Positions 11,007 to 22,660 of a stretch of DNA of 64,000 bases are shown here, one piece after another. Numbering within the stretch: position 1 is the stretch's first letter; the number at the start of each line of letters is the position of its first letter. The position numbers and the translations under genes were made by a program. The DNA is taken from positions 14,294,146 to 14,358,145 of the forward strand of contig CM048852.1 in NCBI GenBank assembly GCA_026545225.1. The letters run 5' to 3'. The notes below the pieces were generated by a model that was given only the letters and a program-made list of their open reading frames with translations, was not told where the DNA came from and made no database searches. This DNA is from Cornus controversa. Taxonomy: Eukaryota > Streptophyta > Magnoliopsida > Cornales > Cornaceae.

Positions 11007-11276
11007 TACGGTTTAATTGTCGTCATTGAGAGATTAAATCTGGTTTAATTCTTAGGCTAGAAATTCTTTCATTCTTTTTGTATATATTTTGTTCTTATTG
11101 CTCAAATTTCTTGATTTTAGGTATACCACATAGCGGGCATCTAAAAGGATTAAAGTTGGAACCCTTTGTGAGTAAAAAAATCTAAAATTAGTGGTTTGAG
11201 TTCTTTCATTCTTTTTGTATATATTATTGTTTTTTTTTTTATTTTGCGTATTGAGGTATTGTTCTACTATTAATGC

Positions 11277-12470
11277 ATGCTATGTAGACGGTCATTGTCA
11301 CTTCCTTTGCTTCCTTGTAATATTGAACTTGAAAGAACACTTAGACAACGTAGAGGAACCTCTAGGGACCCTATATTGCCTAGGACTGAAAACATGGATC
11401 CAAATGAAAGACAACCTCCCGGACTACCTCCTTTTAATCATGAACAACCACCTCCATCTCCACCTCCTCAAGGAGAGTTGCTTATGGACTTTTACCTTCC
11501 GACTACATTTGAAGTACCTTAATGTATTCAATTTTTGGATGTAGCAGCAAATCAATTAGAAATAAAGTCCTCCACCATCAATCTTCTTAATAGCTTCCAT
11601 GGTCTCCCTAATGAGGATCCATACCGGCACTTAGATTACTTCCTTTCCGTGTGCTCCACCATTCGTGTACCACACTTCATGGAGGATGATCTAAAGCTGC
11701 GTATGTTTCCATTCTCCCTAAAAGATAAGGCTAGAAGTTGGTTCAATTCCCTAGAACCTAACTCAATCCATTCTTGGGCGGAGATGCAAATAGAGTTCTT
11801 GAAAAAATACTTCCCAATGGGTAAGACAAGTGATATTCGGCGAGCAATCACCCAAATTGACCAAGAACAATTCCATGAGACGTGGGAGAGGTTAAAAGAT
11901 CTTTTAAAATCTTGTCCGCATCATGCTATCCCAAAATGGCAGCTAGTGCAAAGTTTTTACGATGGGGTGAGTGAGCAACATAGACAAATGATAGACTCCG
12001 CGTGTGGGGGAGGATACCTTTTGAAAAGCCCCGATGAGGCATGGAAACTCTTTCAAACCCTGAGCAACAATTCAGCTCAACGCTCCTCCACTAGGAAAGG
12101 GAAGGCCACCCAACCTTGTAGAGGAGTGCATGAGATTTCATGGGTAGATGAGGTTGCCATGCAAGTAGAAACCCTATCCCGAAAAATGGATTTAATCATG
12201 AAAAATGGGCTGCCTACTCCAAGCCAATCTGTCCAAAATCAGGACGGGTGTTCATTTTGCTATAGCACTTCGCATTTTGTGCGAGATTGTCCTATTGCCG
12301 GGCAATCTCCCGATTATGCTCAAGAGCAAGCGAATGCCTTGTACTCTAAACCGTTGAATGATCCATATTCAAACACATACAATCCTGGTTACAAAAAACA
12401 TCTGGCTTTTTCATGGAAACCTCAAGAATCAAGTCCCTCGTTCCAAGGGCAAAATTCCTTCAATTCTTAA
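11277..12470 (+). CDS. gag region of the Gypsy element
   Basis: The region opens with a proline-rich leader. A retrotransposon gag core follows, with DPYRHLDYFLSVCSTIRVP, KDKARSWFNSLEPNSIHSW and FLKKYFPMGKT, and then a knuckle-like CSFCYSTSHFVRDC (CX2CX4HX4C). This order is typical of Athila gag. The reading frame changes once or twice, so it is treated as broken. Confidence 0.85.
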
Positions 12471-12572
12471 GCTCAACAGCCTCATTATAGGCAAAATCCT
12501 CAACCGTACAATCAAAGATCTAATTACCAACAACCACCACCTCCTCCGAGAAGCCAAAGCTTTGAAGAAAGA

Positions 12573-13055
12573 GTGATAAGCAATCTTGAGGCCAATACCT
12601 ACTTATTGCAAACTCACTCTCAATCAATCTCTAAGCTTGAGGCCAATGCTCAATCTATGGCTAGGTTAGAAGCTCAAATCAGGCAACTAGCTAATGCCTT
12701 AAATAGAAGGGAGGATGGTAAGTTGCCGAGTCAACCGGTGGCTAATCCTAAAAGTGTGCATGTGATTGAGGATCCATCATCTTCATCTTGTAATGCTCCT
12801 CCGGAGCAAGTTCAATCAATCACCACCTTAAGGAGTGGTAGAATCATCAATTCCAAGGTAGGGGAAACAAAAGAAAGGGAATTCAATGAGCAATCCACAA
12901 ATCCAAAAGAATCCTATTTAAATCCAAATGTTTTTCCTTTAAATCCAAATGTGACCGAAATCCCACCAAATCCAAAAGGAAAGGCAAGTGAAGTTGTGTC
13001 GTCATCAAGTCCAAATCTTGACACTTCTTTTGAACCTCCGATTCCTTTTCCTTAA
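12573..13055 (+). CDS. gag-protease linker region of the Gypsy element
   Basis: An open frame of 160 codons begins with repeats of the LEAN type (LEANTYLL, LEANAQSMARLE) that suggest a short coiled coil. It continues through a low-complexity stretch rich in asparagine, proline and serine, with repeated LNPNV. Linkers of this kind sit between gag and protease in Athila elements. Confidence 0.6.
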   Translation: MISNLEANTYLLQTHSQSISKLEANAQSMARLEAQIRQLANALNRREDGKLPSQPVANPKSVHVIEDPSSSSCNAPPEQVQSITTLRSGRIINSKVGETKEREFNEQSTNPKESYLNPNVFPLNPNVTEIPPNPKGKASEVVSSSSPNLDTSFEPPIPFP

Positions 13056-13058
13056 AGA

Positions 13059-14108
13059 TTGAAGGAACCTTCTCATTTCGGGAAGCAAGGAGAGAAAATC
13101 CAAGATATGATGGAGATCTTCAAGCAAGTAAAGATCAATCTCCCTCTCCTTGATGCTATTCGACAAATTCCCTCCTATGCGAAATTTTTGAAGGACTTAT
13201 GCACTCAAAAGCGTAAATCTAGGAATAATGCTCCTAAGAAAGCCATATTAACTGAGCACATAAGCTCCATTTTCCAACTCCAAGCCCCTCCTAAATTCAA
13301 AGATCCGGGTGCTCCGACCATTTCGTGCACCATCAGAAATCAATCTTTTGAAAAGGCACTTCTTGATTTAGGGGCTAGTGTCAATTTATTTCCATTCTCA
13401 GTTTACCAACAACTAGGTTTGGGGGAACTTAAGCCTACCACCGTTGTGTTGCAACTTGCCGACCGCTCGGTGAAGCAACCATGTAGCATAATTGAGGATG
13501 TAATCATTCAAGTGGACAAATTCTACTTTCCAGTGGACTTCATAGTCCTTGACACGGAACCGGTCCAAAATCCAAATCGACATATTCCTATCATTCTAGG
13601 TCATCCATTTTTGGCCACGGCAAACACGTGCGTTAATTGCCGTACCAAAGTGATGGACATCTCTTTCGGGAATATGAAAGTCCGCTTGAACATCTTCAAT
13701 GCTTCCCACCACACATCCGAAGATGAAAGTGAGTGCTTCTGTGTCGATGTAGTGGAAGACCTTGTTCAAGAAGCACTTCCTTCCATTCTTTCGACGGATC
13801 CTTTAAAGGCATGCCTAAATCACTTCAACTATGATGATTTTGACATTGAGCAATCCATATGTGAAGTCAACTCAATGCTCGATGTCAACACTGTCATGGA
13901 TGTGACTAAATGGAGAGTTCCAAGAGAACCCTTTCCTCTGTTGGTTAATTCCGTCGCTCCCCACGGAGCGGTGGAATTAAAGGACTTGAAAGATGGCTCG
14001 TTGTTCAAAGTAAACGGGCAGCGCTTAAAAGTATGCGTGGATGACCAAGTTACCACAGAATACGTGGATGTCGTCACTTTGACAGATCCCTTATATTTTG
14101 ACTCGTGA
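13059..14108 (+). CDS. aspartic protease region of the Gypsy element
   Basis: The frame of 349 codons has the retropepsin-like core ALLDLGASVNLFPFSVYQQL, then PVDFIVLDTE and IPIILGHPFLATANTCVNC, all typical of Athila-type proteases; the usual active-site triplet DTG/DSG reads DLG here. The last 50 residues, with GSLFKVNGQRLKV, resemble the segment that normally follows integrase at the end of a Gypsy polyprotein. The pol enzymes expected between them are not recognisable. Confidence 0.8.
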   Translation: MKEPSHFGKQGEKIQDMMEIFKQVKINLPLLDAIRQIPSYAKFLKDLCTQKRKSRNNAPKKAILTEHISSIFQLQAPPKFKDPGAPTISCTIRNQSFEKALLDLGASVNLFPFSVYQQLGLGELKPTTVVLQLADRSVKQPCSIIEDVIIQVDKFYFPVDFIVLDTEPVQNPNRHIPIILGHPFLATANTCVNCRTKVMDISFGNMKVRLNIFNASHHTSEDESECFCVDVVEDLVQEALPSILSTDPLKACLNHFNYDDFDIEQSICEVNSMLDVNTVMDVTKWRVPREPFPLLVNSVAPHGAVELKDLKDGSLFKVNGQRLKVCVDDQVTTEYVDVVTLTDPLYFDS

Positions 14109-14277
14109 GCCGATTCGGACGTCATGCCATAGACGTGTAAGGTGGCGAAGCCATGGTAGCTATCATGCTTCTATGATGTCCCTTTAATCCAAGTTAAAGT
14201 TTGTATCTAAGCAATTTAGTATCTAAACCCCAAAAATCCAAGTCCATGAAGCACAGCTTAAGCTGACTATTTTTGAG

Positions 14278-14665
14278 CATCTCGATTGATCAAAACCAGG
14301 ATCTCGATCAATCGAGATTTCGATTGATCGAGATATCAGTCTCGATTGATCAAAAAATTGCAGAGAGTTTGCCAAATCCAAAGTCCCGAGAGGTAGTATT
14401 CTTCGATAGCACTTCGATAGGTCTTTGATCGATCGAAATTTTGATTGATCGAAATGGGATTTCGATTGATCGAAGTAAATTATCGCTTAATCAAATTAAA
14501 TTTTGATTGATCGAATTAAAGTCTCGATTCAGTGAAGAAAATCTCAATTAATCGAAGGAGAGATCTCGATCGATCGAAGCTGATCTCGATTGATCGAAGT
14601 TGGATTCCGATTAATCCAAATCTCGATCAATCAAGATGTATATCTCGATCAATCGAGATGCACGC
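14278..14665. repeat. array of TCTCGATTGATCGAGA palindromes
   Basis: More than a dozen copies of the motif CGATTGATCGA or its complement CGATCAATCG lie in under 400 bp. They often form the full palindrome-like ATCTCGATTGATCGAGAT. The same motif fills about 130 bp in each LTR (9735-9865 and 18555-18670). Spacing is irregular. Confidence 0.85.
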
Positions 14666-15510
14666 GATGCCTACACGTGAGCCAAAATCTTATTTAAACT
14701 GTTGGGCTTCCCTCTCATTTCCACATTCCTTCCTCAAACCGTCCAACTTCCTTCTCGTCTCTGAGCGATCCAGAGCTCACCAAGCACCATTTCGCACGTG
14801 ATTTTCCATCGCCTAGCATCCACCACTGTTCGACATCGTCCGAGATCGCCGCTAGCACTCTCATGCTCTTCTCTTCACGGCTGCAAGCAGCTCTTCATCT
14901 TTTGGTACCGATCATCATCTTCACCTTGAGGTAAGTGATACATGGTTACATTTTCTGTACTTTCCTGCTATTTTTGATAGTTTTACGGCATAATAAACTT
15001 AGATAGATGATGTTGGGTTGGATTGGTGCACTTGCGATATTCATCACGGGATTTTTCGAGTTTCAGGGGGGGGTAGGAATGCATGTATGGGTAAGATATC
15101 GCATTCTCTCTATTTCGAACGATTAAGGTACGGTTTGCAACCACGACCCATCGTTTCAGTTGCATCCGCCTACACTGCCTCTTTGAGAGCGACTTTTTGA
15201 ATTCATGTCAGCACCATGGACTAGGGCCTCACTTTCATTTTTATTCCTTTATTTTTATTCTTAGTTCTTAGTTTATTATTCCTTTTATTTTCTTTTTATT
15301 TACGTAATTTTTGGAATAAAGTGCAGACCGCTCCGAGATCATGGCGAGGGTGAAGAATGCACCCGGTGCAGTTAGAGACGTGCCCGGGCGAGTCTTCCGG
15401 TCTCGAAAGTTTCACTCGGAGTAGATTTTCACCTATGTTAGTTCGAGAGTCGTCTCGACACTGCGTGGACTATCGCCGAGCTCAGGAGGCGTCGCCTTGA
15501 CCGATTAAGT
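14666..15510 (+). other. leader of the accessory ORF in the Gypsy element
   Basis: This stretch is mostly non-coding and richer in GC than its surroundings. A donor-like GAGGTAAGT lies near 14928-14936 and an acceptor-like AAAGTGCAG near 15320-15328, so the accessory ORF may be expressed from a spliced RNA, as is known for Athila env-position ORFs. This is inference only. Confidence 0.35.
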
Positions 15511-16563
15511 GTGCCTCCCACTGATGTGGCACACGAGCGCTTAGTGCAGGTCTTCTACGAGCGCATGACCTACTCCTGCACAGCGCCGGACACATTAGAG
15601 ACGGTCGTGGGCACCACGACGATCATGATTATGCCGAGCCAGATTGCGCAGATGCTCGGCATTCCTCACCAGCAGCCACCAGACATGGTTGACCAGGACG
15701 GTCGACCATTTTTCAGGACCGCACTTCCAGCAGACACGACGCTGTTCTCCATCGTGATGGACATGTGTGGCAGGGCATTTACAACGCCCAGTCACAACTG
15801 CACGTCCAAATCGATGTGCCCGCACAGACTGTGGTTCCTGGACACCGTTCTCATCAAGAACGCGTGTCCCCTACAGCACGTGGCAGAGCGCAGGGGCGAC
15901 CTCCTCCGTTGCCTCTATACTTTCCACACGGGCATGTGGTTTTCTGTCCCGTCGCTGGTGTGGGGGCAGATGTTCAAAGTCTGGGACGGCCTCGTCAACA
16001 AGCGGATGAGTCGATCAGCGAGCTGGCGGCTTCCCTTTCCTTTCCTGGTCGCAGCTTTTCTCAGTAGTGCCAGTATACCGGTCAGTGATACTGACATCCA
16101 GTTGGCACCGCCCACCCGCTTCACATCTTCTCAGTGGGAGCGGGTGAGGCAACACTTAGAGCGACAGGACCACCAGGGCAATCCTCCAAACGATGTAGCT
16201 ATGGATGCCCCGGTGGAGATGGAGGAGGGAGAGCCTGTAGGGGATGGGTCTGAGGACGAGGAGATGGAGGATGAGGAGATGGATATTGCTGTAGAGCGGC
16301 ACGACATCCTGGCGACAGGCTATTCCTGCCTGGCAGCTGATGTTGAATGGCTCCAGCAGGGTTTTGATGAGCACGTCCAGGTGACACAGAGTCAGCTGGA
16401 GGGCATTCGTTCGGACATTTCTTCTCTGGCACAGGGTCAGAGGGCGATTCTAGACGAGTTCCAAGCCTTCCGCCAGGACCTGCAGTTCCTGTTTGCAGGA
16501 CGAGCTTCCACCTCCACTTCTGCTCCCACCGAGCCACCACCACCACCACCCGCCCTCGAGTAG
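15511..16563 (+). CDS. accessory ORF of the Gypsy element (putative plant transposon protein domain)
   Basis: An open frame of 350 codons occupies the env position, well downstream of the protease. Segments such as VGTTTIMIMPSQIAQMLGIP and RGDLLRCLYTFHTGMWF fit the putative plant transposon protein domain (PF20167-like, from memory). Then come an acidic stretch (DGSEDEEMEDEEMD), a coiled coil with LQQGFDEHVQ, and a proline-rich end. The plan matches the ORF at 2356-3453 in the Copia-type element, including the xQQGFD heptad. Codons are markedly GC-richer than the rest of the window, so the ORF may have a separate origin from gag. No transmembrane segment or envelope feature was seen. Function unknown. 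Confidence 0.7.
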   Translation: MPPTDVAHERLVQVFYERMTYSCTAPDTLETVVGTTTIMIMPSQIAQMLGIPHQQPPDMVDQDGRPFFRTALPADTTLFSIVMDMCGRAFTTPSHNCTSKSMCPHRLWFLDTVLIKNACPLQHVAERRGDLLRCLYTFHTGMWFSVPSLVWGQMFKVWDGLVNKRMSRSASWRLPFPFLVAAFLSSASIPVSDTDIQLAPPTRFTSSQWERVRQHLERQDHQGNPPNDVAMDAPVEMEEGEPVGDGSEDEEMEDEEMDIAVERHDILATGYSCLAADVEWLQQGFDEHVQVTQSQLEGIRSDISSLAQGQRAILDEFQAFRQDLQFLFAGRASTSTSAPTEPPPPPPALE

Positions 16564-18355
16564 CTGCTTTTATTTGTCCTTTATGCTTTACTTTCTGTAT
16601 TTTTCTTTCTTTATGTTTGATAGGCCATATTTTCTTTTAATTTTTAGTTTTTTTTATGAGTATTCCAGATGCATGTACACTTTGTATTGAACTCATTTTA
16701 TATATTTATGGAATACAGTTATCTTTTCTTTTATATCATGTCTTATCTTTACTGTCTTTATTTTTGCTTTCTGTCAATATATCTGTTATCTATACTTTGA
16801 CTATGTATGTAGTACCACTTGTCTAATTGTTATATGCGATTCAGTTGATGATTTCCGGTTATTACCGTCTCGTTTCAATTCCCAATACTGTGGAGATTGC
16901 TTCAATACAGTATGGCATTAATAACGAAAGGCTGCCCTTTTGCATGCTATACGTTAGCGTGCCTGGATAGTCAATATCTTATCGCATAGACCTCTTAGGC
17001 AATTGGGAAACACCAGTTCAGAGCCTTAGATATGCAGTGACCTTGGCATTGTCCGTTTGTGCATAATTATTTCATTATGTTCTTTTCATATACTTTTTGT
17101 TCCTTTTAATGCTCGTGGTATCCAATGGGTGTTCCGTGCAGGTTTTTCTCATTTGCAGGATGACCGCCACGTGGATTACCATTTTTGTCGCATTCGGCAC
17201 TTCTGGTAATATCTTCCCTTACTTTTCTTGTCCAAACATTGAGGACAATGTTGCATATAAGTTTGGGGGTGCGGTATGCTTTACCACTTGCATATGCATG
17301 CAATGTTCAGTCCTAGTATAGAGTGTCATTGTAGAGCAGTTTTTGATATTTTTGCATACTTACCATGATGTCGTGCTTTTTAAAGGCAAATCATTCGAAT
17401 AAATGTCCGAGGTAAATGCAGCAGGTAGTTAAGAACTTTAACATTGTAAATACCCGCACATGTGCAAGCTATATAGTAGGCTAGAATGGTCTACATTTTT
17501 GTCTAAATTTGAACGCGTATGGTTCTTGCCCTAAATTTGTCCTTAACCGCACAAATTCGCACACATGCATTTTAAACTGTGGGGTATAAGTCTAAGGGAG
17601 AATTTTGTAAATTTCTGTTTTTATCTGAACAACTTAAAGAATAAGTTCTTCCGGTTGTTGTAAAAAAAAAAAAAAAAAAAGAGAGAAAAAGAGGAAAATT
17701 TGCAATAAGCCTTCTCACTCAATAAACCGGATTTCTATGCCTCAAAGCAGGGGGTATTCGCGTATAAGTGTGCAAGGTTGAGCAATAATAAGCGGGTGGC
17801 ATGCTTAAGCTCATTGCCTTGTAAGCTCGGTTATTAAGTCTGAGGGGTGCTTCTTCACCTAATGCCCTAAAGCCAATTGGTTTGGGAGTCATTGGCCCAA
17901 TGCCGCTACATGGGCTTACAAGAAAGCAAAAAGAGCTAAGCATTGCACGGTCACCCGCGCATGAGCAATCATGAATGTTTTGTGATAATGAACAACGGTG
18001 TTGAGCATTTTCAATGAGTTTTTCTCTTAAAAGCAGATTTGTTCGTTTTCTTCTCCAAAGATGACAAAAGCCGCGCGTTAGGATGCATGTTCACTTTTTA
18101 AAGAGGATTTTGGGGTCGGAATTGATATGTTTGTTCAGACTGGCCATTATGTGGGGACCGTCATTTATTTATAGCTTGTGAATGTCCATTTTTGCTAATG
18201 ACCACATAGTTCTGTAATACTTGTTACAATTGCCAAATGTGAAATGAACGGATGATCGCCCTTTATCTAGTGATGACTGAGCATGATTAAACTTTTGTAT
18301 AAGATAGTTAATTTCATTTTTGTAATAGTGCATTGCTAAGGGACTAGCAATATGT
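16564..18355 (+). other. 3' non-coding region of the Gypsy element
   Basis: No convincing ORF. It holds T-rich stretches, a poly(A) run at about 17660-17680 and the phrase TAAGTTTGGGGGTGCGG near 17257-17275, which resembles the polypurine tract at 18356-18368. Long untranslated 3' regions are usual in Athila/Tat elements. Confidence 0.6.
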
Positions 18356-18368
18356 AAGTTTGGGGGTG
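18356..18368 (+). other. polypurine tract of the Gypsy element
   Basis: AAGTTTGGGGGTG lies directly before the LTR start TGATAAGTG. The preceding phrase CTAAGGGACTAGCAATATGT recurs at 34864-34888 before a similar tract. Confidence 0.75.
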
Positions 18369-19786
18369 TGATAAGTGTTCAATTCTATGCATTTGAACCC
18401 TCTTTATTGCATATGGTAGTTCCATTTTTACGTTTACCGAGATATGTTTACGGTATTTTTGTGTTTTTGATGTATTGCAGGTATTGGAGTAAATGGATCA
18501 AATTTTGAAGCTATTAGCAGTTCAAGAGAAAAATCAGAAATTGCAGCCAAAGGCATCTCGATCAATCGAGATGTTGATCTCGATCAATCGAGATCTCGAT
18601 TGATCGAGATCTTATTTCGATTGATCGAAATCTCGATCAATCGAGATCCAATCTCGATTGATCAAGATTCTGCAGAATCCACTTGGCCACTTGCTCACCT
18701 GCTTTTCCACTTGCAACAAAATCCCCCTTTTTGCACGACTTAGGGGGATTGTCTGACTTGAACAAGACCCTTGGGGACCTTCTTGATATAATAGATGTAT
18801 ATATTGATATATATATATATGGTGGGCCCCAAGGTTGAAAAAGGAGCCTTAAAGCACAAAATAGTCACATATCTCACATATCTCTCAACACACATCAGAT
18901 TATCCAAGGAGAGAGACCTTCGGGAGAGGAAGAAGAGGAGCTGAACCAGACCAAGAAGCTTCACTTTCTTCATCAATGGAAGGGTGCAAGGTTGCCATGA
19001 GCAACTAACTCTTCTACTAGGGTGTTGGTTTCAACCCCTAGCCATGTAAACTTGTTCATCTTTGTAGCACTTGGGATTTGTAATTACATGTTGATTATTT
19101 AGCCTAGTGATCATGTACACTAATACATTTCTTTTATATATTCATTTGATATGGAGTTTATTCTTGTCTTAGAGTAGATTTTGTCCTTTGAATGCACAAC
19201 ATTTGCATATTCCACAAGAAGTGCAAATGATGGCTAGATAATGGTGTTTAAATGAATGTGTGATGTTTGCTTGTATAGACCATGCCAAGACAAGGTAGTT
19301 TGGATGCATGTAGGGTTCACTTAGAGAGTAGGGTAATTAGGTAGTTAGTTAGGTTGAAGAGCTATGCTTGTTGAAGATGGATTATGATAGGTTAGCACAC
19401 ACATTGATCTTTTGATATGTCATTGAGGTCACAAGCCTAATGACATTGTTAGGCATTTAATTAATGAATCCCATGCTTGCTACACTTATGAACATGTGAA
19501 TGGCTAGTGGTGGAAACCAACCCTAGTTCTCTCTCCCATCCTTTACTCTTTAATTTTATTGTCATTACATTAACGCAATAGTTTATAAACAAAAACTCAA
19601 AACCCTATTTTTAGAATTAAAGTGGAATTAATCTTTCTTTAAGAGAATTACGACTAGTCCTCGTGGGATCGATACCCTCCATATAGAACCTTATCTACAA
19701 AGATTCGTGCTCTTGCGAGTGGTTAAATTATATTTTGATAAAAAGGGCAATAATTAAGCATACAATATAATCCGAGTTTAGCCACA
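18369..19786 (+). repeat. 3' LTR of the Gypsy element
   Basis: 1418 bp, beginning TGATAAGTGTTCAATTC and ending TTTAGCCACA. This is the longer of the two LTRs; its first 50 bases have no counterpart in the left copy. TCATA follows. Confidence 0.9.
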
Positions 19787-19796
19787 TCATATACCA

Positions 19797-19915
19797 CCAA
19801 GCCATTAGCTCAAGTGGTATTTCTTCCTGTATGGGAAGTTAATGGTTCAAGTCCTCATTGGGACAATAGTGGGCATGTGAGTTGTCTACGTGAATGTATT
19901 TTTAGGAACCAAATA
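19797..19915 (+). mobile_element. tRNA-derived SINE (candidate)
   Basis: TTAGCTCAAGTGG (19803-19815) is a good RNA polymerase III A box, and GGTTCAAGTCC (about 19842-19852) a good B box, some 30 bases apart as in tRNA-derived SINEs. The 3' end and a target duplication were not resolved. The Gypsy element inserted right beside its 5' end. Confidence 0.55.
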
Positions 19916-20008
19916 TTTTCTGTATTTATGTAGTGTTTAAATGATGTAGGATCTTTAATCTAAAGAACAAACTAATTTTTGAAAGAGTCTAGAAGAAACC
20001 ATTTTTAT

Positions 20009-20347
20009 GCTTGGTTTGGTAAGAGAGATGGAATAATGGATGGAAGGGAGGGATTGATGAGGCATCCCTAGGGAAGGGATGGTGTCCGTCCCTCCTTTTG
20101 TTTGGTTGGATGGACGGGAAGGAAAGGAATTCTATTATTATTTTAATAATATATCCCTAAAAATATAAATTATCATATTTGAATTTTGATACTAAAGTCT
20201 TTTCAATTTCATCTAACAAATATCCAAATTTCTCTCCTACTCCACCCACTTTTGGATGAAAGTAAAATGGTGGGTCCAGAAGAACGGCTCACCCCTTCTC
20301 TCATCCTCCTCCTTTTCCTCTCCCTTCTACCAAACAATGGAAACTTG
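20009..20347. mobile_element. possible MITE with GTTTGGTA ends
   Basis: GGTTTGGTAAGAGAGATGG at the left and the complement of CTACCAAACAATGG at the right form an imperfect inverted repeat around about 340 bp of purine-rich/pyrimidine-rich DNA. No clear target duplication was found, so superfamily and exact ends are open. Confidence 0.35.
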
Positions 20348-20586
20348 TTTCATCCCTCATCTCTTCCCTCCTACAAAGTGACAAATTAATGAAAGAAGAA
20401 AGAGAATGGATTTAGTACAAATGATATCAAGCTACTCTTAGAGCACTCTATAATTCTTAGAGTAAATGTTGGAGAACTCAGAATTATTCAAACAATTGGA
20501 CTTGAAGGTTTAACGGTACTGGAACAATTAACAGTCTTAATACTTTTTTTAGAAGTAAATGTCTTTAGAAGGCAAGAAGTAAATGG

Positions 20587-21190
20587 TTTTTTCCCACGGA
20601 ATATTTCGTAGTAAAAAGTCAAAATTTCGTAGCAAAAACTCTTTTGCTACGAAATATTTTCGTAGCACCAACCGTTGCAATATTTGGCATCTCTAATTGT
20701 AAATTTCGACGAAATCATGTTTCGTGGCAAATTATAGGATAATAGCGACGAAAATATTTCGTCGCAATACCTATTATTTACTATGGCAAAATTTCGTAGG
20801 TAATATAACTATTTGCTACGATAATATTTCGTCGCTAATTCTTATTATTTCCCACGAAATAATATTCCGTTGGAAATAAATGTATTTGCTACGATAATAT
20901 TTCGTCGCTATTTCTTATTATTTCCCACAAAATATTATTCTGTTGGAAATAAATATATTTGCTACGATAATATTGCATCGCTAATTCTTATTATTTCCCA
21001 CGAAATAATATTCCGTTGGAAATAAATGTATTTGCTACGATAATATTTCGTCGCTAATTCTTATTACCCACAAAATAATATTCCGTTGAAAATAAATGTA
21101 TTTCCTACGAAATTTATTTCGTCGCAAATTAGTAATTACTACGAATTAAAGCGTCGAAAATTAGTAATTACTACGATAAAAAACAGTAGC
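20587..21190. repeat. left subterminal repeats of the CACTA element
   Basis: About a dozen units of TTTGCTACGATAATATTTCG or TTTCCCACGAAATAATATTC type alternate in both orientations. Such arrays are where CACTA transposases bind. A unit pair of about 65 bp repeats several times between 20810 and 21100. Confidence 0.75.
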
Positions 21191-22640
21191 AAATTATAAT
21201 AATTTTTAAAAAAATATATATAAAACAGTGATTATACAAATTTATATAATCACTGTTATAGAAAGTTGTAATATTAAATTAACTAAGTTCATAGTATTTG
21301 CTGGTTGCCAAATTTATATTTTAGTATGATAAACCAAACTACTTCCAATTAACAGTACTCCCTGATTCTCTCCATTGACTCATTTCTTGATAAAAATCTT
21401 TTGGAGCTATTATTGATATTGGACACGATGAGCACTTTATGTAGACAAATTACAAGCACGCCAAGAGCACGATTTTGAAGGGTTATCAAGAACCCATGGA
21501 CGCCATTAATTGAGGGTTCCTTTTTCCTTTAATAGAAAGAGACTGCCATTATTGTTTGGTTATGTGGTCACAATCACATATATTGCTCATCACCAGTACC
21601 ACAAACATTTTAGTGAAGAGAGAATATCTTTGTTGCTGCCGAGATGATTGGCACATTTCATCACCCAATTCCCTCTCTCACAACCCACTATGACAGCTTA
21701 GACAACTTCAAATTATATATAATCTCAACCATATATTGTCAACACTTGTATAATAAATTAATTAATTGCTTCAACAACTATTTTCAAATTTAAAAAAATT
21801 TTGCTTAACCCGGCAACCATGGAACAATTTGACAACTACCAACTTGAAATTCCACTCACCCTTTTAAACCTAGATTCAGCCTATATATATATATACACAC
21901 ACACACCCAGACTTTGCCTAAATATACTTGATGGAATGCATTGTCAACTTTTGACTAACAAAGCAAGGCATGTGCACTGTGTAACCAACTGCGAGTTTTC
22001 CTTGTTTTGGTCTTTTTTTTCTTGGTGAGCAAACATCATTAATTCATATACCTCCTAAATTAATACACTATACAAGTATACATTCATTGAACAGTTCCAG
22101 TTTCTATCAAATGTTCACTATAATGGAAATCATTTTCAAGTCTTGCAATAATATAGCACAGGGACCAAGACCTACCCTCAATTATTTGCAAATTGGATAT
22201 ATATATATATATATAACCACTAATTTGTATTCAAAATTCTAAAATTTGTTTCCTAGTAACTAAAAACACAACGAAACAACAACGTATAACAAATCATAAA
22301 TATTTTTTTCTTCACATTAACCAACCATAAATTGTTGTCTCCATACATAATCCTCAATAACAGTTTTAACTAGGGTTCAGATATAGATATTTCACACACA
22401 TCCACAGATCTATCATATAGATATTACACACACAAAACACACACATGCACAGATCTATCATACACATATTACACACGCGCATATGCAGAATGCACATATC
22501 TGTCTAAAACTAAATTTCTATCAAAATAAATTTCATACAAAATTATAAAAAGTAGAAATACCTGGAAAATCACCGATCTCATCAAAGCCACTGCTCCGAT
22601 CAAGCCAAAGCCATCGTCACCGTCCTCCCATGCCACGAGA
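21191..22640. other. interior of the CACTA element, no recognised gene
   Basis: AT-rich filler with TA and CA microsatellites (about 21878-21906 and 22198-22216) and two related stretches with ACAGATCTATCATA (about 22400-22480). No transposase or captured gene was recognised. Confidence 0.45.
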
Positions 22641-22660
22641 GAGAGAGAGAGAGAGAGAGA

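Larger units (their letters stand above)
9605..19786 (+). mobile_element. Athila/Tat-type Gypsy LTR element without recognisable RT or IN
   Basis: Two nearly identical LTRs (9605-10978 and 18369-19786) flank an interior with a primer site, gag, aspartic protease, an accessory ORF and a polypurine tract. TCATA stands on both sides (9600-9604 and 19787-19791) as a 5-bp target duplication. The left LTR lacks roughly its first 50 bases. No reverse transcriptase, RNase H or integrase was recognised, so the element would depend on another for movement. About three breaks are visible in the gag-protease part. By eye the LTRs differ at roughly one base in 100-150, which points to insertion well under a million years ago at commonly used plant rates. 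It is thus one of the youngest elements in the window. Confidence 0.9.

Noticed and set aside
15511-16563. Envelope-like gene of an endogenous retrovirus
   Set aside because: It stands in the env position, but no signal peptide, transmembrane segment or cysteine pattern is visible. It fits the plant transposon protein class instead.
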